Shown piece after piece: positions 33,875-42,702 of a stretch of DNA of 64,000 bases; within the stretch, counting starts at the first letter, position 1; every line of letters starts with the position of its first letter. A program made the translations under genes and the position numbers. Source of the stretch: Algicola sp. (GTDB lineage: Bacteria; Bacteroidota; Bacteroidia; Flavobacteriales; Flavobacteriaceae); NCBI GenBank assembly GCA_018222915.1, contig JAAEZI010000001.1:139082-203081 (forward strand). Reading direction: 5' to 3'. The notes below the pieces were generated by a model. It saw only the letters and a program-made list of their open reading frames with translations. It did not search any database and had not been told where the DNA came from.

Positions 33875-34624
33875 ATGCAAGCAACCATACAATACAATTC
33901 TAGAAAACTTCAAATTGATTTATCCAAACCCTTAGATATCTCCATTCCTATGCGTGCATCTCAGGAGAATGTCAATGCCTGGTACATCGATGCACCAAAA
34001 ATTGAAGCTGAGGTTATTGAAGGTGATACCATCAGTGTTGAGAAAGGTGCTGCCGTGAATTTCAATACCATTCATTTCAATCCGCATGCACACGGAACAC
34101 ATACGGAGTGTGTTGGACATATCACTAAAAAAGTCTACTCTGTTAACAAACACCTGAAGCAGTTTTTTTTCTTAGCAGAGGTGGTCACTGTAGCACCAGA
34201 GAAATTGATGAAAGATACCATCATTTCTAAGAAACAGTTACAATTTGCTTTAGGTAACAAGAAACGCGATGCCATTGTGATTCGGACAATTCCGAATATG
34301 AAAGAAAAATTGTCTCGACAATATTCCAATAGCAATTGGACGTATTTGAAAGAGGATGCTATCAAGTTTTTGGTAAAAAAGGGCATCAAACATTTACTCA
34401 TTGATTTACCCAGTGTGGATAGAGAGGAAGATGGTGGCGAGCTTAGAGGTCATAAAGCCTTTTGGAATTACGATGGAAAATTAAGAAAAGATTGTACCAT
34501 CACTGAGATGATCTATGTGCCTAACACAGTAGCCGACGGCGAGTATTTCTTGAACCTCCAGATTGCACCGTTTGAAAATGACGCCTCACCTAGCAAACCC
34601 ATATTATATAAAGTCTTGGAATAA
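33875..34624 (+). CDS. Cyclase/kynurenine-formamidase-like hydrolase
   Basis: A 249-residue member of the cyclase (PF04199-type) family. The metal-binding motif appears as HFNPHAHGTHTECVGH, close to the family HxGTHxDxPxH, with Glu in place of the middle Asp. Later SVDREEDGGELRGHKAFWNY holds the usual acid and His. Family members hydrolyse cyclic amides or formyl-kynurenine. The substrate here is unknown, and no other tryptophan-pathway gene is near. ATG one base after the hemW stop, followed by the DUF4260 gene 2 bases later, so the run 31558-35594 is a likely operon. Confidence 0.82.
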   Translation: MQATIQYNSRKLQIDLSKPLDISIPMRASQENVNAWYIDAPKIEAEVIEGDTISVEKGAAVNFNTIHFNPHAHGTHTECVGHITKKVYSVNKHLKQFFFLAEVVTVAPEKLMKDTIISKKQLQFALGNKKRDAIVIRTIPNMKEKLSRQYSNSNWTYLKEDAIKFLVKKGIKHLLIDLPSVDREEDGGELRGHKAFWNYDGKLRKDCTITEMIYVPNTVADGEYFLNLQIAPFENDASPSKPILYKVLE

Positions 34625-34626
34625 AA

Positions 34627-34980
34627 ATGGAAAAATTGCTCAAATTAGAAGAGCTTGCAATGTTTATATTAGGCATCATTGTTTTTAGTCAGCAACCTTT
34701 TAGCTGGTGGTGGTTTTTAGTATTGATCCTCTTACCAGATTTAGGAATGTTAGGCTATCTAATAAATTCAAAAGTTGGTGCCCTAACTTACAATATTTGC
34801 CATCATAAAGGCTTGGCATTGTGTTTGTATTTCATTGGTGTCTATTTGGAGATGCCTATATGGCAACTTATAGGTATTATCATATTGTCACATGCATCTT
34901 TGGATCGCATTTTTGGCTACGGACTTAAGTTTGAAGATGCCTTTAACCATACGCATTTAGGTAAAATAGGAAAAAACTAA
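34627..34980 (+). CDS. DUF4260 membrane protein
   Basis: A 117-residue protein with four predicted membrane helices and the family-typical DLGMLGYLI, YNICHHKGLAL and SHASLDRIFGYGLKF (histidine and Asp-Arg near the cytoplasmic end). DUF4260 has no known function. It lies between the cyclase and the DUF4230 gene with two-base gaps on both sides. Confidence 0.82.
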   Translation: MEKLLKLEELAMFILGIIVFSQQPFSWWWFLVLILLPDLGMLGYLINSKVGALTYNICHHKGLALCLYFIGVYLEMPIWQLIGIIILSHASLDRIFGYGLKFEDAFNHTHLGKIGKN

Positions 34981-34982
34981 TT

Positions 34983-35594
34983 ATGGAAACGTTTTTAATC
35001 ATTATTTTAAGCATACTTGTGACTTTAGGTGTTGTAACGCTTATCAAGCAATTTCGTAAAAAGCAACAGACCCATTCGCAATCGGTCATTTTATTAGACA
35101 AGATTAAAAAGGTGTGCAAGTTTATTACGGTAGAAGGCGATTTCGCTGAAATTTATCACTACGAAGATGTCAAAGAACGGTTTTTGAAATTGATTTCTAG
35201 TAGAAAAAAAGCACTGGTAGTCATCAATGCAAAAGCCCATGTAGGTTTTGATTTATCTAAAATTAAAATGGCATCTGATGTTAAGAGCAAAACGGTCACC
35301 TTATTCCATTTTCCACAGCCGGAAGTATTAAGTATCGAAACCGATTTAAATTATTACGATAAAAAGGATGGCATGTTTAACAAATTTGAAGCCTCTGACC
35401 TTACGGAGTTACACAATGAAGCGAAATTGCATATCATGAACAAAGTGCCTGAAAGCGGCTTGTATGAGATTGCGAAAAGGGAAGCCTTGGAATCGGTGTT
35501 GCTTATTGAATCTATAGTGGAAACTATTGGTTGGAAGCTAGACTATTCAGCATTGAAAATAGAGGCAAAGGACGTAAAGGCTTTAAAATCCTAA
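34983..35594 (+). CDS. DUF4230 protein, membrane-anchored
   Basis: The 203-residue product has an N-terminal membrane helix (about 3-22), a basic stretch, and a soluble domain with ITVEGDFAEIYHYED, KALVVINAKAHVGFDLSKIK and NEAKLHIMNKVPESG, recognisable as DUF4230. Family function is unknown; the topology suggests the domain lies in the periplasm. Likely last or near-last gene of the ruvC-hemW operon. Confidence 0.82.
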   Translation: METFLIIILSILVTLGVVTLIKQFRKKQQTHSQSVILLDKIKKVCKFITVEGDFAEIYHYEDVKERFLKLISSRKKALVVINAKAHVGFDLSKIKMASDVKSKTVTLFHFPQPEVLSIETDLNYYDKKDGMFNKFEASDLTELHNEAKLHIMNKVPESGLYEIAKREALESVLLIESIVETIGWKLDYSALKIEAKDVKALKS

Positions 35595-35622
35595 GGTCTT
35601 TTAAATTCATAAATTTTTCGGA

Positions 35623-35991
35623 ATGAACATTGAACAATTACGAGACTACTGTCTGCAAAAAAAAGGTGTAACTGAAACCTTTCCTTTCGATGCTGATACG
35701 CTAGTGTTTAAGGTCATGGGTAAAATGTTTGCCTTATTTCCATTAGAAAAATGGGAAATGGGTGAAGGTTCAGTTAATTTAAAATGTGATCCAGATTATG
35801 CTGAAGAATTAAGAGCAGAATATCACAGTATTGAAGCTGGATGGCACATGAGTAAAAAGCATTGGAACTCTCTTTACATTTACAAGGGCGAATTAAGTCC
35901 TCAACTCGTTCTTGAATTGATTGATCATTCGTATGATTTGGTGGTCAAGGGCTTACCAAAAAAATTAAGAGCGGGTTTATCCAATGAATGA
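35623..35991 (+). CDS. MmcQ/YjbR-like protein
   Basis: A 122-residue protein beginning MNIEQLRDYCLQKKGVTETF, with KMFALFPLEKW, NLKCDPDYAEELRAEY and the C-terminal HWNSLYIYKGELSPQLVLEL helix, all standard for the YjbR (CyaY-like fold) family. The family is annotated as DNA-binding, but its role is not established. Cytoplasmic, normal length. About 28 bases behind the DUF4230 gene. Confidence 0.87.
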   Translation: MNIEQLRDYCLQKKGVTETFPFDADTLVFKVMGKMFALFPLEKWEMGEGSVNLKCDPDYAEELRAEYHSIEAGWHMSKKHWNSLYIYKGELSPQLVLELIDHSYDLVVKGLPKKLRAGLSNE

Positions 35992-36027
35992 TATGAATAT
36001 TTTAACTATCATTGCAAAAAAAATGAC

Positions 36028-36606
36028 ATGAGCGTATTACAAACGTTACAAGAGCGAAGCAACAATTCTTGTGAATTGTGTCAATCTACTGCGAACTTAA
36101 GTCAATACACCATTCCACCTTCACTCAATGAAAATGTGGCTAATGATATTTTGGTCTGTCGTACGTGCTTAGAGCAAATAGAAGAAAAAGCCGATATGGA
36201 TGTGAATCATTGGCGTTGCTTGAATGATAGTATGTGGAGTGAACATGTAGCGGTTCAAATTATGTCTTGGCGTATGTTACAGCGCTTACGGAATGAAGGT
36301 TGGCCTCAGGATTTATTGGATATGATGTATTTGGACGATGAGGCTATGACACTCGCTCGAGCCACCGGAGAACATGAAGATGAAGCAAATAAAATTATTC
36401 ATCGCGATTCAAATGGCGTTATTTTAGAAGCTGGTGATTCTGTGGTTTTAGTTAAAGATTTAAAAGTTAAAGGTTCAAGTATGGTTGCAAAACAAGGTAC
36501 CGCTGTACGGAACATTCGATTGGATCACGAAAATGCTGAATATATTGAGGGGAAAGTAGATGGTCAGCAGATAGTCATCATCACACAATATGTGAAAAAG
36601 CTGTAA
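36028..36606 (+). CDS. PhnA-domain protein
   Basis: The 192-residue protein has an N-terminal zinc-ribbon-like part with two cysteine pairs (SCELC at 14-17 region and LVCRTC further on) and a C-terminal PhnA domain (residues about 128-192: VIHRDSNGVILEAGDSVVLV region, ending IITQYVKKL). Despite the historical name, PhnA-domain proteins are not established phosphonate enzymes. No phosphonate genes are near. The N-terminal WRCLNDSMWSEH part is common in Bacteroidetes forms. Confidence 0.85.
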   Translation: MSVLQTLQERSNNSCELCQSTANLSQYTIPPSLNENVANDILVCRTCLEQIEEKADMDVNHWRCLNDSMWSEHVAVQIMSWRMLQRLRNEGWPQDLLDMMYLDDEAMTLARATGEHEDEANKIIHRDSNGVILEAGDSVVLVKDLKVKGSSMVAKQGTAVRNIRLDHENAEYIEGKVDGQQIVIITQYVKKL

Positions 36607-36868
36607 GCATAACGTCATGTTTTAAACGCGACAATCCTACCATAAAAATGATACTTGTGACTGTGATTTAATAGATAACGCTCTTATTTTTAGGCGTTAA
36701 TCCATTTAGTGTTTGTAGTTTATCGAATAAAAGATGCTATTCATAATACAAAACCAACCAATTATACATTTTATCGAATATATGGTATAAGCCATTCAAA
36801 TTTTCGGATATTTATATCATAATAATATTGATTAATAGCTCCAAAAAACAACCTTAAATCGTATTATT

Positions 36869-37150
36869 ATGAACTTAGAAATTACCAGTGCAAATAACTT
36901 TTTTAAAGTTAAGGGATCGTTAGATAGACATAACATCCATTTGTTCAAAAAGCAATTCAGAAACATTTTTGAGAAGTCCAATTCAATTACTGTAAGTATT
37001 GAAGATTTGACGAGTATTGACCGTTATGGTGTGAGTGCTATCGCTCAATTGCACAATGAAGCATTGATGAAGAACAAGCGTCTTTCAATTATTGGTTTAG
37101 GACATAACAACCTTTATGATCATTTTAAAACAAAAGAGGTCGCAGCATAA
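36869..37150 (+). CDS. STAS-domain protein
   Basis: A 93-residue single-domain protein with the STAS fold: strand FFKVKGSLDRHNI, the helix AxxxFxxxF-like, strand TVSIEDLTSIDRYGVSAIAQL and strand LSIIGLG. In anti-sigma factor antagonists the phosphorylated serine sits in the motif DSxG; here it reads IDRYGVSA, with Arg at the usual Ser position, so phospho-regulation by a SpoIIAB-type kinase is doubtful. No kinase or sigma factor is next to it. Upstream AT-rich DNA holds two copies of TTTATCGAATA 51 bases apart. Confidence 0.75.
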   Translation: MNLEITSANNFFKVKGSLDRHNIHLFKKQFRNIFEKSNSITVSIEDLTSIDRYGVSAIAQLHNEALMKNKRLSIIGLGHNNLYDHFKTKEVAA

Positions 37151-37153
37151 TCA

Positions 37154-37612
37154 TCAGCAGGACATATCTGCAATAATTTTCCACTGATTATCAATCTTTT
37201 TAAAGATAATCATAAAGACACCATTGGCATTTCCAATGTCACGCGTCAAGTGATATTCACCCATGACCCAATAATGACCTGCTTCGATTCGACTGATGTC
37301 ATTGATGACAAATCGTAATATGCCACTTTCTGCTGAAGTTGGGTAAGCTTTTTTGTAGTTATCTAGCGTATTTTCCCAACCATTAGTGAGACCATTACTC
37401 CCATAGAACTTCAGGTTGTCACTGTTCCAATAACCTTCCATAAAGCCTTCCAAGTCATGATTATTCCAAGCCTTTTCTTGATCAGACATCACTTTTTTAA
37501 TAGCAGCGACATCCTTATCGTAGGTAGCTTCTGTAGCCAGTTTGATTTCTTCAGTAGTCGTCGTCTGACAAGAAATCAGTAAAAAGGAGAACAGATAAAA
37601 CACGTATTTCAT
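37154..37612 (-). CDS. NTF2-like (DUF4440) lipoprotein
   Basis: From ATG 37612 the product is 152 residues with a lipoprotein signal MKYVFYLFSFLLISC (Cys15). A longer frame to 37675 would place 21 residues before the signal and overlap the upstream gene, so it is rejected. The rest is an NTF2-like fold: IKKVMSDQEKAWNNHDLEGF, then MEGYWNSDNLKFYGSNG and strands to the end. Such domains are often enzymes or binding pockets for small molecules; none is identifiable. Convergent with the STAS gene (3-base gap). Confidence 0.75.
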   Translation of the reverse strand: MKYVFYLFSFLLISCQTTTTEEIKLATEATYDKDVAAIKKVMSDQEKAWNNHDLEGFMEGYWNSDNLKFYGSNGLTNGWENTLDNYKKAYPTSAESGILRFVINDISRIEAGHYWVMGEYHLTRDIGNANGVFMIIFKKIDNQWKIIADMSC

Positions 37613-37649
37613 ACAATAGCTATTTAAAGAGCTATAAATATACTCAAAT

Positions 37650-38750
37650 TTATAGGGCGTTTTTTTGATGCTCAAAAAAGGCGTCCGCTTGAAGCTCCAT
37701 TAATTCACGGGCTTTTTTGCGTTTGTAGTGATATAGCTCGTCCTCTTCAGCAATATCATTGTATATTTTATTATTGAGTTTTTGATCAGTTTGAAGAAGG
37801 ATTTTACGTTCATTAACTTTTTGTTCCACCCAAGTTTTAACAGCGGTCTCAGCATCTTCTAACTTATAGTCATATTCTCCTTTTGGAGATAATAGTTTTG
37901 CGAAAATAGGCGAGGTTTCAATGGCTAGGAACAATAGAAAAATAAAGAAAGAGGGCAGCCATGGTAATTCACCCAAGGCATTAACGCGCGCCATTAAACC
38001 ATCAAAGCCATCAATAATAGGTTGTGATGTGGTCACTTGAAGTTCATAATCGGATTTTAGTTGTGCCAATTGTGCTTCTGCAGATGCAATTTTTGATTTG
38101 TTCTCAGATTTTAATGCTTGTAATTCTGCAAGGGCAGCATCATGTTTTTCGCGCTTTTCTTTATATACAGGTCCTTTTCCCAACAATTCTGTACCTGCAG
38201 TCCCTTCAGCTTCTGAAATGTAAATATCGTAAAGGGCATTGACCTCAGCTTCTTTAGTGGCTATTTCGGATTGTAGGGTTTGAATATCCGCTTTAAGGGC
38301 TTGTTCGTCTGGGGTAAATTGTTCCGCAATCTGATTTTGATTCGCTAAGGTTAGGTCATTTTTTTGTTCTAAAAGTACCTGATTAATCTCTTTTTCAAAT
38401 ATTTTCAGTTCCATTGGCTTGGAGATGACTACCGCAATAATGACCGCTAAAATAATTCTTGGTGACGCTTGTATAATTTCATCAATAATATTGTTCCTTT
38501 TTTTTATGGTAGAGACTATAAATCGGTCAAGATTGAATATGAGTAAACCCCAAATGAAGCCGAAAGCGATAGCTGCTAATAAATTATCGAAGACCGTATA
38601 AAGTGCATAACAGCAGGCGATGAACGCCATGACCGCCGTAAAAAAAACGGTAGCTCCAATACCAGCATATTTGTTTTGCTCACCTATGGCACAATTATCC
38701 AGAATATCCGTATCGGCCCCAGAGCAAATGATGAAGAATTTTTTAAGCAT
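37650..38750 (-). CDS. DUF4407 membrane protein with central coiled coil
   Basis: The product is 366 residues from ATG 38750 (MLKKFFIICSGADTDIL, the typical start; a frame extension of 13 residues upstream is not). It has three membrane helices at the front (within about 30-115), a long coiled coil (about 120-245, rich in Glu, Lys, Ala and Gln), a further helix near 265-285 and a charged C-terminal region. This matches DUF4407. Function is not known; the shape suggests a structural or scaffold protein. Confidence 0.82.
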   Translation of the reverse strand: MLKKFFIICSGADTDILDNCAIGEQNKYAGIGATVFFTAVMAFIACCYALYTVFDNLLAAIAFGFIWGLLIFNLDRFIVSTIKKRNNIIDEIIQASPRIILAVIIAVVISKPMELKIFEKEINQVLLEQKNDLTLANQNQIAEQFTPDEQALKADIQTLQSEIATKEAEVNALYDIYISEAEGTAGTELLGKGPVYKEKREKHDAALAELQALKSENKSKIASAEAQLAQLKSDYELQVTTSQPIIDGFDGLMARVNALGELPWLPSFFIFLLFLAIETSPIFAKLLSPKGEYDYKLEDAETAVKTWVEQKVNERKILLQTDQKLNNKIYNDIAEEDELYHYKRKKARELMELQADAFFEHQKNAL

Positions 38751-38822
38751 GATGATTTGATTTTTGATTGATTGACTATTAGAACGCAAAAACCATGAGT
38801 TTGTTACATTATTTAACAGAAA

Positions 38823-38858
38823 GGCCTTTCAAAAAATTATGAAACTTTCAGAAAGGCC
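38823..38858 (-). terminator. Hairpin after the gene at 38883-39731
   Basis: GGCCTTTC (38823-38830) and GAAAGGCC (38851-38858) pair perfectly over 8 bp with a 20-base loop. Reading on the minus strand the stem is followed by TTTCTGTT, a weak T-run. Probably ends the minus-strand gene upstream of it. Confidence 0.5.
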
Positions 38859-38882
38859 ATAGAAAGTGCTACCAATCAAAAG

Positions 38883-39731
38883 TCATTCATTCGAAGCACA
38901 ATAAAGCTTGTTACTGTATTTGCCACTCACGTATACATCACTATTCTTTTTAATAACGAATTCAGATAGACCGACGTTTGAAGGATTGTCTGGACTCCAA
39001 TCGTAAGTATATCCCAATTGTGTCCATGGATAGCCATACTCACTAAAGATAGAGTCTGTGCAATCATTATATTGGAATGCTCTAGTGTTATTGAACCATT
39101 GCCGATATTCAGGTGTCACATTTTGAGGCAGATTTAAGCCACATGTGTGATCGTTGGTTTCATTATCTGGAGTAGGTCTGAATAGATCTTCAGGTTTTAC
39201 CCATAATTCTAAAAAAAATGTTTCTACAGTTAAGGGTTGAAGTCCAAGAAGTTGTCTGAGTCTCATATTGGCATCTTTATATTTCTTATGAAAACTGATA
39301 CAACTGTCTTTGATGATGGGTGCAATAGTCACCCAAATGACGCGTGAGCTGTCGTTAAATTTTCCGGAGTCGGGATACCATGCAGGATTTAGCTTCCATG
39401 AGACTACTTTGATATGACGAATGCCATTGATAGTCTTAGTGACTAAATTTGGATCCGTTTCTAAATTAATAAGCTGATGACTAATTTCATGTGGTTCTGG
39501 ATTTTGAGCATCGACCATAGCAGCTTCAAACAGTTTTTTTAAGTGTGGAATGCTGTCATGAATGATTGGCAAAAGTCCAGGCATGTCCTCGTTTTTTGAA
39601 ACTGTAGGATTTGTTGAATTTTCGTCTGGTTGTTCTTCAGCTTTTTTACACTTGGTTAAATTGAAGCCTAAAACAATAAAAAAGATTAGGGAGAGTAGAA
39701 TGGTAAGTTTTGGATTGTCTGATTTTTGCAT
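38883..39731 (-). CDS. Hypothetical secreted or lipid-anchored protein
   Basis: The 282-residue protein has an N-terminal hydrophobic segment ending near LGFNLTKC, a possible lipoprotein signal, then a low-complexity linker (EEQPDENSTNPTVSK). The remainder includes WVTIAPIIKDSCISFHKKYK, HTCGLNLPQNV and PWTQLGYTYDWSPDNP. Several cysteines and tryptophans suggest an exported folded domain. I do not recognise a family. It lies downstream of the second M56 gene on the same strand, separated by a hairpin, so co-transcription is uncertain. Confidence 0.55.
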   Translation of the reverse strand: MQKSDNPKLTILLSLIFFIVLGFNLTKCKKAEEQPDENSTNPTVSKNEDMPGLLPIIHDSIPHLKKLFEAAMVDAQNPEPHEISHQLINLETDPNLVTKTINGIRHIKVVSWKLNPAWYPDSGKFNDSSRVIWVTIAPIIKDSCISFHKKYKDANMRLRQLLGLQPLTVETFFLELWVKPEDLFRPTPDNETNDHTCGLNLPQNVTPEYRQWFNNTRAFQYNDCTDSIFSEYGYPWTQLGYTYDWSPDNPSNVGLSEFVIKKNSDVYVSGKYSNKLYCASNE

Positions 39732-39805
39732 TACCTACAGTTTAAATGTTGATACCATGAAAGTTAGCCTTTGTTCTAATGGTATTTGACACTTAAAACA
39801 CCCAA

Positions 39806-39838
39806 ATCCCGAACCACGTAGAAATACGTGGCTGGGAT
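39806..39838 (-). terminator. Hairpin after the second M56 gene
   Basis: CCACGTA (39814-39820) pairs with TACGTGG (39825-39831), extended by ATCCC/GGGAT (39806-39810, 39834-39838). There is no clear T-run on the minus strand, so a terminator role is only likely, not certain. Confidence 0.45.
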
Positions 39839-39905
39839 GCTTCATGTGATGCGTTCTATAATTTCGAAATCTCAGTTATAAGCTAACAAAGACAGTGTCT
39901 AGTCG

Positions 39906-42311
39906 CTATTCTTTAGTGATGTACACCAACGGTATTTTTGTATCCGTTTCTTTGGCTTTGATATTTAAATCCTTGTTGTTTTTCACAATTGAAATCGCTT
40001 TATCTGATGAAATTTCTTTGTTTTCATAATAAAATTTAGCATCCGTTTTCGCCATATCAACGATAAAATCTAAAGGCGATTGTGGAGGTGGTGGCGGTGG
40101 CGGTAATTCGACGATTTCAGCTTGAGTTTTCGAAATAGGAACTTCTACTTCTATAATTTCAGGTGCAGCTGGAGGTTGTACTTCTTTGATCTCAGGGAAA
40201 TTTGATGAAACTGGAACTTCCACTTCTATAATTTCTGGAGTTTTAGGCGCAGGTGGTGGAGGTGGTGGAGGTAAATCACCATACTTATCAGTAACATCTG
40301 TTAATCCATATTGGTTTATCAAGGATTTAATTTTTTTGACGGTGTCTTTAGGGGATTCATCGAGATACTTAAATAACACATGTTTGTGACCCTTAGATTT
40401 TGCTAAAGACTTGAAGTCTTTGGTGATAGATGATATATCTGCTAATTTATTATTTGCTAATAGCTGACCCTTATGATTCAGAAAGATTGTATAAGGTTCA
40501 TTTTGAACCACAGCTTCTTTCGTGCGTTTTGCAAGTGTTTTTTCTGAATGGGATAGTGGCATATTTGGACCATGTCCCTTGTCCGTTTTAACAGGAGTAG
40601 GAGGTGGTGGTGGCGTTGGACACTCTGGAAACGCTTCAGCCTTCGCTTTTTGTGTTACAGTCATTAAACTATAAATAGACTCAAGTTGCTTGATATCTTT
40701 CAGTTTTATAACGCGTTGATTTTTAGGTTGTTCATTGTATTTTTTTGCGAGCGCATTGTAGGTTGCTAATTGTTTTGGAGTCGCCCCTTGTTGCGCTCTT
40801 TTTTTCGCAGGTAATGGCGCAGGCGGAAAGATTTGATACTTTTCTTTTTCCGAAGATGAGAAAGCCGCATATGTTCTATCCATTTGCTCCTTGAGTATTT
40901 TTAATTCTGAATGCTTTGTAAGCGTTCCGTTTAAATAGGATTGAATAGCATTCGAATATTTCTTTGAAAGCGTGCGGTATGTTTTAACGTTTGATTCTTG
41001 GTAGGTCGCTAGAAACCCTTCCTGTGTAAAAAGACTGTATTGGTACGGCTGCGGATATTTCTCGCTTCTCGCATTAGTATGTACAAAACTACCACTAAAA
41101 TGCACGATATCTTCCCAAGACATGTCCTCTAAACGATTATTAGAAATGGGTTTACCGTTTAACCAAAGGGCATAAGTCTTTGCGTCTTTCCAAGACTCAA
41201 ATTGTGAGGCATTTGGTCGAATAGCGGTTACTTTAGACAAATCGATTGATGGAATGTTTGGGTATGGAGCGACGGAAGCGCGTTGTTCCTGAGACATCAA
41301 ATTATAAATTGAAACCATGCGCTCGTGAGCATTGCTGTATGTTCGGTGGGTGGCATTGTATTCCGAAAGCAATTGCTTGTATTCGGTCATGAGTTCTTCA
41401 GACACGCCTTCAGTAGTTGGTTTCTGAACCAACGCGGATGCATCTTTGATGACTTGTTTTCTTTCTGTAAAACTATACAATAGTATAGCTAACAATGGTA
41501 AAAGCAGTAAACTGCGCAACCATATCGACGGTTTTGATGTTCTTGTTTTCATAACTGTAAATCGTTTTTTAATTGATGAATAATTAATGGCATTCGCCAA
41601 AGATTGATGCGTGGCTTTTGATGTGTAAGCCAATAGCGTATTTTGATAATCAGCTGCTTGTATTCCATGATTCAACACCGCTTGATCGGCTAAAAATTCA
41701 TGGTTGAGTTTGATGTCTTCTTTGAGCATATAGATCAAAGGATTGAACCAAAATACAATTTGGAAGAATTCTATGATAATGATATCAAAACTGTGTTTTT
41801 GTAGGGCATGTGTTTGTTCATGTAAGAGGACTTCCTTTGGGATTTCATGCTTTTCGTATTTCTTCTTATTTAGGAATAGATAGTTAAAAAAGGTATATGG
41901 CGTGACAAGATTCTGAATGAGTACATTCACGAAATTCTGGTTTTTGTGTTTGGGGTTATTACGGATTCTCGATATAATTTGATTCAAATTGAATGCGAAT
42001 TTCAGTAAAAAAGCAACGGCACCAATACCATATAAACTCCATAGTATGATTGGTAGCTGATTCACTGGAGCATGCTGTAGGTCAATGTCTTCAGTGGATA
42101 TATCTTCGATAGGTAGTAGTAAGGATGCGTCTAGCATAACGGGTTCTACATATTCTACAAAGGCAATATTCGGAACAATAAAAGCTATGATGATAGCACC
42201 TAACAAGTAAAACCGTTTGAATTTGTGAATGCTCATCGATTCTAAAACCAATTTATAGAATGCCATCAGAATGGCAAGGCACGCACTAAATTTAAGAATG
42301 AAAATGAGCAT
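39906..42311 (-). CDS. BlaR1-like M56 metallopeptidase with repeated proline-capped modules
   Basis: The 801-residue protein has membrane helices near 1-20, 33-52, 85-108 and 262-281. The zinc motif HEQTH is at 164-168 and the third ligand region NHEFLAD at 203-209. The outer part holds three similar helical modules (about 303-355, 441-502, 514-566), each ending in a Pro-rich turn (PYPNIPS, FPPAPLP, FPECPTP), then strong proline runs and two EIIEVEVP repeats, and a final small domain (FIVDMAKTDAKFYYENKEIS). No TonB-C module, unlike the first M56 protein. It lies 2 bases after the intact BlaI gene and should control that repressor by cleavage. Signal unknown. Confidence 0.85.
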   Translation of the reverse strand: MLIFILKFSACLAILMAFYKLVLESMSIHKFKRFYLLGAIIIAFIVPNIAFVEYVEPVMLDASLLLPIEDISTEDIDLQHAPVNQLPIILWSLYGIGAVAFLLKFAFNLNQIISRIRNNPKHKNQNFVNVLIQNLVTPYTFFNYLFLNKKKYEKHEIPKEVLLHEQTHALQKHSFDIIIIEFFQIVFWFNPLIYMLKEDIKLNHEFLADQAVLNHGIQAADYQNTLLAYTSKATHQSLANAINYSSIKKRFTVMKTRTSKPSIWLRSLLLLPLLAILLYSFTERKQVIKDASALVQKPTTEGVSEELMTEYKQLLSEYNATHRTYSNAHERMVSIYNLMSQEQRASVAPYPNIPSIDLSKVTAIRPNASQFESWKDAKTYALWLNGKPISNNRLEDMSWEDIVHFSGSFVHTNARSEKYPQPYQYSLFTQEGFLATYQESNVKTYRTLSKKYSNAIQSYLNGTLTKHSELKILKEQMDRTYAAFSSSEKEKYQIFPPAPLPAKKRAQQGATPKQLATYNALAKKYNEQPKNQRVIKLKDIKQLESIYSLMTVTQKAKAEAFPECPTPPPPPTPVKTDKGHGPNMPLSHSEKTLAKRTKEAVVQNEPYTIFLNHKGQLLANNKLADISSITKDFKSLAKSKGHKHVLFKYLDESPKDTVKKIKSLINQYGLTDVTDKYGDLPPPPPPPAPKTPEIIEVEVPVSSNFPEIKEVQPPAAPEIIEVEVPISKTQAEIVELPPPPPPPQSPLDFIVDMAKTDAKFYYENKEISSDKAISIVKNNKDLNIKAKETDTKIPLVYITKE

Positions 42312-42313
42312 GA

Positions 42314-42679
42314 TTATTTGTTTTTTATTTCGTTGTCAATTAACGCTTTCAGATCTTCTAATTCCGATTTGGTTAAATCCGTTTCTTTTGTAAAAAATGA
42401 CGCAAATTGAGAAGCACTATCATTAAAAAATGTTTTTATTAGTGAATTAACATGCTTGGAAAAATAATCTTTCTTTTTAACCAAAGGATAGTATTCACGC
42501 GACTTTCCATAGAGCTTGTAAGCAACAAAACCTTTGTCAATCATACGTTTTAAGAGGGTTGCAACAGTTGTTGTAGCTGGTTTAGGTTCAGGGTAGGCTT
42601 CCAATAGGTCCTTCATAAACGCCTTCTCCAATTTCCATAAATACTGCATTAGTTGTTCTTCTGTTTTTGATAATTGCAT
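42314..42679 (-). CDS. BlaI/MecI-family transcriptional repressor
   Basis: The intact 121-residue repressor has a winged-helix DNA-binding part (MQLSKTEEQLMQYLWKLEKA, then TTTVATLLKRMIDKGFVAY) and C-terminal dimerisation helices (KDYFSKHVNSLIKTFFND). Family members bind as dimers to palindromic operators and are cut by the BlaR1 peptidase. It starts about 25 bases downstream of an operator that contains its own -7 box (42703-42737), so it should repress itself and the M56 gene. It is the intact paralog of the frameshifted gene at 23740. Confidence 0.9.
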   Translation of the reverse strand: MQLSKTEEQLMQYLWKLEKAFMKDLLEAYPEPKPATTTVATLLKRMIDKGFVAYKLYGKSREYYPLVKKKDYFSKHVNSLIKTFFNDSASQFASFFTKETDLTKSELEDLKALIDNEIKNK

Positions 42680-42702
42680 TGCTCTACGTTTTTAGAATGT
42701 AC

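Noticed and set aside
36677-36698. AACGC/GCGTT hairpin as a terminator after the PhnA gene
   Set aside because: Only 5 bp, large loop and no T-run.
40080-40270. GGTGGTGG-type simple repeats as a possible regulatory repeat
   Set aside because: They encode proline runs in the second M56 protein in the correct frame.
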